Below the pieces are notes generated by a model, which saw only the letters and a program-made list of their open reading frames with translations, searched no databases and had not been told where the DNA came from. Of a stretch of DNA of 64,000 nucleotides, positions 38,048 to 45,600 are shown in pieces; the first letter of the stretch is position 1; each line of letters starts with the position of its first letter. Made by a program: the position numbers and the translations under genes. Source of the DNA: Streptomyces uncialis (GTDB lineage: Bacteria; Actinomycetota; Actinomycetes; Streptomycetales; Streptomycetaceae); assembly GCF_036250755.1 (NCBI RefSeq), contig NZ_CP109583.1:6425501-6489500 (forward strand), given 5' to 3'.

Positions 38048-39607
38048 GTGGAATCCCACCGCACCGCCGAACGAGCCGACTTGGCCCCCCAGGGCGCGCC
38101 GGACGCGCCCCCTGTGGCCCGCCACGGCCCTCCCGAGGGGTCCGGCGCCCCCGCGACGCCCGCCGGGCCCGGACGGGCCTGGCGGGGCTTCCCGCGTGAC
38201 GACCAGGCCCTCGCCGCCGGGACACCCGACCGCCCGGGTCCGGTCTGGCGGAGCTGTCTGCGTGACGACCGGGCCCTCGCCGCCGCCTTCGCCGCGTCCG
38301 CGGTGATCGTCGCCGTGCTGTGCGACGCCGAGGGGGGCCTCGACGCCCTCGGCTGGGCGCTGCTCCTCGCCGCCCATGTCCCGGCGGCCTTCCGCACCCG
38401 GGCGCCGCTGTGTTCGTTCCTCGGGGTCGTCGCGTTCGTCGCCCCGTACCACGCCCTCGACTACCATCACGCGGCCTCCGGCCCGGTCACCTACCTCGCG
38501 CTGTACACCGTGGCCGTCCTCGGCACCCCCCGGCGGACCGTGTACGTGGGGCTCGGCACCGTCGGACTGTCGGTGTCGATCATGATCAGGGTCAGTCCCC
38601 ACAAGGCCATGGAACTGCTCCAGATATCCGGCTGGGTGGTCGCCGTCCTCGTCGTCGGCGAGTACGTTCGGGTGCACCGGCGCAATGTCCGCGCCGCCAC
38701 CGAACGCGCGGAACGCGCGGAACGCACCCGCGAGGAGGAGGCCCGCCGCCGGGTCGCGGAGGAACGGCTGAGGATCGCCCGGGACCTGCACGACCTGCTC
38801 GCCCACACCATCACCCTCGTCGGGGTGCAGACCTCCGTCGCCGCGCACGTCCTCGCCGCCGACCCCGACCGCCTCGACCGGGCCGCCGTCGCCCGCGCCC
38901 TCGACGACATCGCCGACACCTGCCGCACCGCGCGCGGGGAGCTGCGCGCCACCCTCGAAGTGCTGCGCGCCGACGCGCCCGGTGAGCCACGCGGCCCGCT
39001 GCCCGGTGTCGGCGGACTCGTCCACCTCGCGGAGTCCGCGCGCGCGACCGGCGCCGCCGTCACCCTGACCGTACGCGGCGCCCTCGACACGGAACCGCCC
39101 CCGGCGGTCGGCGCGGCGGTCTACCGCATCGTCCAGGAGGCCCTCACCAACGCCGTACGGCACGCGGGGACCGGCGTCGCGGTGGCCGTGACCGTCCGGG
39201 CCGCGAACGGCCTCCTGGAGGTCCTCGTCACGGACGACGGCGCCCCCGGCTCCCACCCGGCCCGGCGACCGCTCACCGCCCCCGTGAGCGGGCACGGCCG
39301 GACCTCCGTACCGTGCCCGGACATCCTGGCGGCGTCGCACACCCCCAGCGGCCCGGCGGCGCTCCCCGCCGACCCCGCGCAGCCGCCGGGGTTCGGACTG
39401 ATCGGTATGCGGGAACGCGCCCGCAGCGTGGGCGGCACCCTGCAAGCCGGTCCCAGCCCGGACGGCGGCTTCACCGTCGCGGCCGTCCTGCCCCTCGCCC
39501 CCGTGTTCCCCGCCGGGGCGGCGGCGCCCGAACCCGCCGCCCCCGAAGAGGTGCCCGGCCGCCCGTGGCAGGGTCGGTGGTGCGCGGGGGAGGCCACCAC
39601 CGCGTGA
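38048..39607 (+). CDS. NarL-type sensor histidine kinase
   Basis: 519 residues from GTG 38048, which follows CAGGATGG; ATG 38030 lies inside a terminator context. About 80 disordered residues precede five to six membrane spans (AAAFAASAVIVAVL, ALLLAAHVPAAF, VVAFVAPYHALDY, ALYTVAVLGT, GLGTVGLSVSIMI, GWVVAVLVVGEYV). A HisKA_3 domain has RIARDLHDLLAHTITLVGVQ with the phosphorylated H248. The HATPase domain has IVQEALTNAVRHAG and GFGLIGMRERARSVGG. The insert between them is long. The response regulator gene follows after 46 bp. Confidence 0.92.
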   Translation: MESHRTAERADLAPQGAPDAPPVARHGPPEGSGAPATPAGPGRAWRGFPRDDQALAAGTPDRPGPVWRSCLRDDRALAAAFAASAVIVAVLCDAEGGLDALGWALLLAAHVPAAFRTRAPLCSFLGVVAFVAPYHALDYHHAASGPVTYLALYTVAVLGTPRRTVYVGLGTVGLSVSIMIRVSPHKAMELLQISGWVVAVLVVGEYVRVHRRNVRAATERAERAERTREEEARRRVAEERLRIARDLHDLLAHTITLVGVQTSVAAHVLAADPDRLDRAAVARALDDIADTCRTARGELRATLEVLRADAPGEPRGPLPGVGGLVHLAESARATGAAVTLTVRGALDTEPPPAVGAAVYRIVQEALTNAVRHAGTGVAVAVTVRAANGLLEVLVTDDGAPGSHPARRPLTAPVSGHGRTSVPCPDILAASHTPSGPAALPADPAQPPGFGLIGMRERARSVGGTLQAGPSPDGGFTVAAVLPLAPVFPAGAAAPEPAAPEEVPGRPWQGRWCAGEATTA

Positions 39608-39653
39608 GAGAAGCGGTGCGTACGACGCCGAACGACACTCCCAGGGGGACCCC

Positions 39654-40322
39654 GTGACGATCCGTGTGCTGCTCGCCGACGACCAGACGCTGGTACGGGC
39701 CGCCTTCGCGATGCTCGTGGAATCGGCGGGCGACATGGAGGTGGTCGGCCAGGCGGGCACCGGCCGGGAGGCCGTCGACCTGGCCCGCACCGCACGGGCC
39801 GACCTGGTCGTCATGGACATCCGGATGCCCGACCTCGACGGGATCGAGGCGACCCGGCTGATCGCCGCCGACGAGGACCTCGCGGGGGTGAAGGTCCTCG
39901 TGCTCACCACGTACGACACCGACGAGCACATCATCGACGCGCTGCGCGCCGGTGCCTCCGGTTTCCTGGTGAAGGACACCCGGCCCGCCGAACTCCTGGA
40001 CGCGATACGGCTCGTGGCGGCGGGCGAGGCCCTGCTGTCGCCCGGTCCCACCGCCCGGCTGATCGCCCGCGCCCTGCGCGCCCCGGACCCGGGCCCGGGG
40101 CGGTCGCCCGGCCCCGAGACCCTGACCGAACGCGAACGCCAGGTCCTCGGGCTGGTCGCCCGGGGCCTGACCAATCAGGAGATCGCCCTCTCGCTCGGGC
40201 TGAGCCCGCTCACCGCCAAGACCCATGTCAGCCGCATCATGGGCAAACTGGCCGCCCGCGACCGCGCCCAACTCGTCATCGTCGCCTACGAGTCCGGCAT
40301 GGTGACCCCCGGAACGCTCTGA
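39654..40322 (+). CDS. LuxR/NarL-family response regulator
   Basis: 222 residues, GTG 39654 after AGGGGG. The receiver domain has DD at 9-10, D55 in VVMDIRMPD, T/K residues in LVLTTYDTDEH and FLVKDT. The C-terminal LuxR helix-turn-helix reads LTERERQVLGLVARGLTNQEIALSLGLSPLTAKTHVSRIM. It pairs with the upstream kinase. Target genes are not evident; the MMPL transporter gene lies immediately upstream and could be one. Confidence 0.95.
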   Translation: MTIRVLLADDQTLVRAAFAMLVESAGDMEVVGQAGTGREAVDLARTARADLVVMDIRMPDLDGIEATRLIAADEDLAGVKVLVLTTYDTDEHIIDALRAGASGFLVKDTRPAELLDAIRLVAAGEALLSPGPTARLIARALRAPDPGPGRSPGPETLTERERQVLGLVARGLTNQEIALSLGLSPLTAKTHVSRIMGKLAARDRAQLVIVAYESGMVTPGTL

Positions 40323-40355
40323 CGGCGTACCTCCGCCCGGCCGGGCCGACCCGCA

Positions 40356-40460
40356 CCGGATGCCGTGACCATGGCGGCTGCTCCGTGAGACGTCCCAGGT
40401 CGGCTCCTCCTTTCCCGACCGGATGCCATGACCGTGCTGGGTGCTCCGTGAGACATCCAG
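40356..40460. repeat. Imperfect 42-bp direct repeat
   Basis: CCGGATGCC(G/A)TGACC... blocks at 40356-40397 and 40419-40460 share GCTCCGTGAGAC(G/A)TCC and differ at a few places. They lie between the convergent response-regulator and dehydrogenase genes. Confidence 0.65.
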
Positions 40461-40466
40461 GGCGGG

Positions 40467-41480
40467 TCAGCCGCCTCCAGGCGCGTCGATGAAGGTGGCG
40501 CCGGTCTCCTCCAGCCGCTGCACCGCGTAGGCCGGGTCGAGCAACGACTCGGGGGTGTGGATGCCCGGTGCGACCGCTTCGCCGCGCAGTCCGAGCAAGC
40601 GCTCGACGCCGAGGGCGATGCCGGTCGCGGTCAAGGGGCGCTGCCCCGCCGGGTGGACCAGGTAGCGGCTCGTACTGATCGGCGCACCCTCCCGGTCCGT
40701 TCCTTCGAGGTCGATCCGGACCTCGAAGGAAGCGGGTTCACCGCGGCGCCGGCCCGTGGATTCACCGACGGCGAAGTCGAAGCGGACATCGGGGGCGTCC
40801 GTCGCGAGGGCGAGGCTCGGTACGTCGAGGATGGCGATGCTCCGGCCGGGCAGACCGGTGCCGTCGGTACCGCGCACATCCGCCTGTGCGTCGGGGTCGG
40901 TGACCCAGGTGAAGACGCCGTCCCGGCGCACGAGTCCCGCCGTGGTGGCCGTGGACCACCGCTCCAGATCCGCGATTCCGGCAGGCCCGCCGGTGTCCGT
41001 CTCGTCCAGTACCGCACCGATCCGGATGCTGTCGACCCGGCCGAACCGCCGGGCGGTGTGCAGGGCCGCGAGGACGACGGTACCGGCGCAGTAGTGGCTG
41101 GCCACCAGGATCGGCGCGGCGTTCGCCCGCTGGGCGCCCGCGACGACCTCCGGCGCGATGTCCGTCAGACCGCTGGAGATGCTGAGGTACGGCAGCCCGT
41201 GACGCTGCGCGTAGCGCAGTCCGTGCAGATGGTCGTCCCAGAGCGCGGCGACCACCGCCGAGTAGTGGTGGTCGGCCGGGAGGCCGAGATCGCCGCGCCG
41301 CAGATCGATGGTCGTGGCCGTGGCGGTGCCGAGTTCGTCGGCGACCCGCTGGGCGCGGTCGAGGTCGCGACCCGCGATCGTCAGCGGCAGCGCCGGGTGC
41401 CATCGCCGCAGGAGGGCGGCGGCCCCCGCTCCCGCCTGGCCCGTGCCGCCCAGGATCAGTACCGATTCCGACTGTCCCAC
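40467..41480 (-). CDS. NAD(P)-binding, saccharopine dehydrogenase-like protein
   Basis: 337 residues. An N-terminal Rossmann fold has VLILGGTGQAGAGAAALLRRW, LTIAGRDLDRAQRVADEL and a conserved region near LPYLSISSGLTDIAPEV. The remainder lacks a clear substrate motif. Such proteins reduce or oxidise amino- or keto-substrates; the exact reaction is unknown. It is divergent from a TetR gene with an operator between, so it is probably induced by an external compound. A second hydrophobic patch (APILVASHYCAGTVVLAAL) may be a core strand rather than a membrane span. Confidence 0.82.
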   Translation of the reverse strand: MGQSESVLILGGTGQAGAGAAALLRRWHPALPLTIAGRDLDRAQRVADELGTATATTIDLRRGDLGLPADHHYSAVVAALWDDHLHGLRYAQRHGLPYLSISSGLTDIAPEVVAGAQRANAAPILVASHYCAGTVVLAALHTARRFGRVDSIRIGAVLDETDTGGPAGIADLERWSTATTAGLVRRDGVFTWVTDPDAQADVRGTDGTGLPGRSIAILDVPSLALATDAPDVRFDFAVGESTGRRRGEPASFEVRIDLEGTDREGAPISTSRYLVHPAGQRPLTATGIALGVERLLGLRGEAVAPGIHTPESLLDPAYAVQRLEETGATFIDAPGGG

Positions 41481-41505
41481 TGTGGGTTCCCCTCACATCC
41501 ATGAA

Positions 41506-41534
41506 GCTACATTTTGTAGCCTACGTTTTGTAGC
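41506..41534. promoter_or_regulatory. Two tandem CTAC(A/G)TTTTGTAG boxes, probable TetR operator
   Basis: CTACATTTTGTAG (41507-41519) and CTACGTTTTGTAG (41521-41533) are 14 bp apart between the divergent dehydrogenase and TetR starts. Each is an inverted repeat CTAC-N5-GTAG. They are AT-rich for this genome. Confidence 0.78.
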
Positions 41535-41575
41535 TTAGATTGGGACGGGAACGCAAGGGAGTGAGAGGGAGGACC

Positions 41576-42166
41576 ATGGCCGCCGCACCGACCCGTCTGT
41601 CCAAGCAGGCCAGGCGGGAGCAGCTGCTCGACACCGCCTTGGTGATCGTGCGCACCCGGGGCGCCGACGGGCTGACCCTGGTCACCCTCGCGGAGGAGGC
41701 CGGGGTGAGCAGGCCGATCGCCTACGACCACTTCGCCACCCGCCCCGGCCTGCTGCTCGCGCTCCACCAACGGCTCGACGACCGCCACCGGGCCGCGATC
41801 ACCCAGGCGTTGCGGGACGCCGAACCCAGCGCCGGCGAGGTCGCCCGCGTCATCAGCGCCGCCTACTTCGCCTGCGCCACCGACATGCCGGAGCTCGGCG
41901 CCGTCTCCGCCGCGCTGAAGGGGAACCCGGAGATGGAGGCGGTCCAGCGCGAGTCGACCGACGGCTACACGGACCTGATGGCCGCCGCGCTGCTGCCGTA
42001 CTCCGGGCTCGCGCCCCAGGCCCTGCGGCTGCGGTGCGTCGGCGTGCTGGGTGCGGCCGAGGCGATCGCCGCCGAGCTGAACGGGGAGCGGGCGACCGAC
42101 GGCGAAGCGGTCACCGCGCTGACCGGCCTGATCCTGGGCAGCCTTGACGCCGGGGCCGACCGTTGA
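41576..42166 (+). CDS. TetR family regulator
   Basis: 196 residues from ATG 41576, after GAGGGAGGACC. HTH: RREQLLDTALVIVRTRGADGLTLVTLAEEAGVSRPIAYDHFATRPGLLLAL. The C-terminal helices are typical of TetR ligand domains. It very likely binds the two CTAC boxes at 41506-41534 and represses itself and the divergent dehydrogenase-like gene. Confidence 0.92.
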   Translation: MAAAPTRLSKQARREQLLDTALVIVRTRGADGLTLVTLAEEAGVSRPIAYDHFATRPGLLLALHQRLDDRHRAAITQALRDAEPSAGEVARVISAAYFACATDMPELGAVSAALKGNPEMEAVQRESTDGYTDLMAAALLPYSGLAPQALRLRCVGVLGAAEAIAAELNGERATDGEAVTALTGLILGSLDAGADR

Positions 42167-42628
42167 GCCTTGACCCTGCCTTTCGGGCCCTGCCCTGTGA
42201 GGTGCGGCAGGCGAGGCGTTCGGAGCGGCGGAGGCGTAATTCCCGACAGTGAATCGTGGACCCGTCGAACCCGCTTCTCCGGCGTGAATTCAGCCGGTTG
42301 ATATGTCGATGAATTGCCGTGCGCGGCTGTCGGTCCGGGGTGCTGCCGTGGGAACGGCCGTGGTGTCCAGGGTGCGTGGCATGCGTCACAAAGCGGGTCA
42401 TTCGGGAACTTGATATGTCCGTATTGGTTGATGTGATGAGATCCGTACTGTTACTGTCTGACTGATAGTCAGCTACGGAACGCGATGTTCCGGCTGTGTG
42501 CGAACTCGCGTGTCACCGCCCCAAGACGTGCTGAGCACCCCTTTCGGTCATGCGCCCGACGCCGGATCCGGTGCCTCTCCGGCATGCCTCGAAGGCAATG
42601 CCCCGCGCGTGAATCCAGGAGGAATTCG
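42167..42628. other. Long upstream region of the surface protein gene
   Basis: 462 bp with no believable gene. GC drops near 42290-42480 (TTGATATGTCC, TGATGTGATGAGATCC), as in a promoter area. A perfect palindrome lies at 42458-42472. It ends with AGGAGGAAT, a strong ribosome-binding site. Confidence 0.6.
42458..42472. promoter_or_regulatory. Perfect palindrome CTGACT-GAT-AGTCAG
   Basis: Six-bp arms around a 3-bp centre, 157 bp upstream of the surface protein start and inside the AT-richer part. A candidate operator. Confidence 0.5.
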
Positions 42629-45600
42629 GTGGCGTACCGCAAAGGCACTCTCCGGGCGGCGATACGCAGGCGCGGCACCTTCGCCGCACTGGCCGCCTTC
42701 GCCTTGGTGGCGGGGCTGTTGATGCCCGCGATGACCGCGCAGGCGGCCCCGGGGACCGCCGTCCTCGATGTCTCCGTGGAGGCCGTCGACCCGACCACCG
42801 GGGCGCCGCAGACGACGGCTTCCTTCGGCACGCACGACAACTCCGTCGCGTACAAGGTCGGGTACTCCTGCGCCGCCTCCGACTGCGTGGGCGCCACCGT
42901 GCGGATGTCGCCGTCCCAGCCGGACCCGTACGGGCTGTCCGCCGCGCCCCTGCTCTCGTACACGAACTGGACGCCCCCGGCGGGACTTCCGGGCGCGTCG
43001 GTCGGCGGTACGGACGCGACGGGCCGGACCATCACCCTCGGTGATCTCACGGCCGGCCGTTCGGGCACCTTCCTCGTCGTCTACACCATCGCCAGCAGCG
43101 GCTCGTACACGACGCCCAAGCCGGCCCAGTACTACCCGTCCGGGTTCAGCGTCCGGATGTCGGCCACCATGGACGCCACCAGCGCGGTCGGCCCGGCGAC
43201 GGCCGACGCGGCACCCGTGACCTGGACCAGCTCCGTACCGTCCCCGTCCATCGCCATGGCGAGCCCCGGATCGGTCAGACCCGGGACGAACGTGTCGTGG
43301 AACGTCTCGATGGGCACGGGCTCCTTCGCGCGGATCAGCGGCTCGGTCATCACCGGCACCTCACAGTGGATCGCGGCCGGCAACTACACCGTGGTCGAGA
43401 AGCTGGACCCCCGGGCCGTGTACGTGTCGAGCAGCGGTGGCGGGGTCTACGACCGGGCCGCGCACTCGATCACCTGGTCGCTCGGTACGAAGGACGCCCC
43501 CGTGGCCACGGCGTCCGGCGGCTGGGGGTGGGCCGGTGTCGGGCAGTGGACCAGCCGCGCGCCCTACACACCGCGCTCGGTCACGGTGAACTACCCGGTG
43601 GGCGGGTTCACCTCCGACCCCGGCGGCTGCGACTTCGAGGAGCGGGTGACCACCACCGCCGAGGTGACGGCCACCTACCTCGACCCGGAGCGCACCACCA
43701 GGAGCGCGTCGTCCACGATGTCCCACACGGTGTCCTGCTACGACCCCTTCCCCCGGGCCGATGTGGCGAAGGACTCCACGAACAGCGGCTCCAGCGGCGC
43801 GGTCCGGCTCCTGAACGTACCCCCGGACGTGACCGGACTGACCTGCCCGTCCGGCGGTCGCGACGACTGGAACCGCGTCTGCGCGCCCGGTTCGGCCCTC
43901 GCCCCGTTCGCGGACAGCCTCTACTCCTGGTCCGTGGTGGCCCGCAACCAGTCGAACGCCGCCGGGGTCGCCGTCATCGAGGACGACACCCTCGGCCAGC
44001 CGGACGCACCCGTCGACCGGATCACGACGACCAGCACGACCCCGGCCGCCACCATCGCCTGGACGCTGAACAACGGCACCTCCGGTACCTCCAACGGCAC
44101 CGCCAGCGCGCCCCCCGGCACCTGGTACACCAAGGCGCGGATCACCAGCGGCACCCTGGCACCGCCGAACATCCGCCCCGGTGACACCGGCTCGAACGGC
44201 TTCGGCGCCTACTTCTCCTACCCCGTGAAGAAGACAGCGCCGATCGGTGAGCGGCGCACCAACACCGCGACCGCGACGATGTCGTGGCCCGGCAGCGGAC
44301 TCGACCCGAGGGAACTCGGCCCGGTGTCCCGCACCATCCAGTTCCGCGCGTACCCGAAGACCAACGCCGCGAAGCCCGCCTTCGCCGCCGCCTTCGCGAC
44401 CACCCCCGTGATCGAGGGCGGGGGCAACGCCGTCCCGGGCAAGAAGGTGACCTTCAGCCTGCGGGGCGCTACCTCGGGCATCCCCGCCGACGCGGACATC
44501 ACCCCGCAGTACGTGTTCCTCGCACCGGCCGGCTGGACCGTCGACGCCGACTCCGCGTCCTTCCCCGCCGGGTCGGTACCGGACGGTGTGGTCCTCGACC
44601 ACACGACGAAGACCGTCGGCGGGGTGTCCCGTGAGGCCGTCGTGGCGACCTGGCCGAGCGGGGTCTCCTTCGGGGAGAACACCACCTGGCCGAACATGAC
44701 CGTCGCCGCCCGGCCCGGCTTCGGCGTCACCGCCGGGACCAGGAGCACGGCCACCGCCTGGGCGGGCGACTTCCGGCACACCTGGACCAGCGCCGAGGCC
44801 ACGTACGCGAACGCCGTCCAGGACGCCCCCGACATCGACGGCGACGGCTCGACGGACGAATGGTTCTCCAGCGCCGCGCAGAACGTGACGGTCTCCTCCG
44901 CCGACGGGCTGAGCGCCGTCAAGGAGATCTGTCTGCCGACCCCCGGCGCGCCCGACGGATGCGCCTGGCTGTCCGACCCCGACCAACTGGTGGGCGTCGC
45001 GCCGACGGCCACCGACATCCGCTACCGGGTCACCCTGAAGAACACCGGGAACACCACGCTCAGCGAGGTGGTCGCGTACGACGTGCTGCCGCACACGGGC
45101 GACCGGGGCACGAGCGCCGGTACCGCGTCGACCCCGCGCGGCAGCACCTTCGACGAGACGCTCGACAGCGTCCCGGACATCTCCGCGAACCTGCGGCTGG
45201 AGTACTCGGCGTCCACGAACCCCGCGCGCGCCGAGGTGAACCCGGCCGCGCCCGGCACCACCGACGACTGGGGCCCCGGCCCGGCGGGGAAGAAGGCCGT
45301 CCGCGCGACGGTCACCGGTGACCTCGCACCCGGCCAGGAAGCGGCCTTCGTGTTCGTCGCCGCGGTCGCCCCGGGCACGGAGGCGGACGCCGTCGCGTGC
45401 AACTCGGTCGCCCTCGACAGCCGTCAGACGCTGCCGTCGGAACCCCGCCCGGTGTGCGCGGCGACCCAGGAGGCCGACCTGGAGGCCGGTGTCCCCGAGC
45501 GGCTGCCGTTGCAGGTGGGCCGCCCCGGAGTGCTGCCGTTCACCGTCACCCACGGCGGCGGTTCGCGGGAGACGGCCGCGACCGTGACCGTCGCGGTCCC

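Noticed and set aside
35257..38397. Minus-strand open frame of 1046 codons over the MMPL and kinase genes
   Set aside because: It crosses several unrelated plus-strand genes and repeats, and its sequence (QQ/EH/GR-rich) has no family resemblance.
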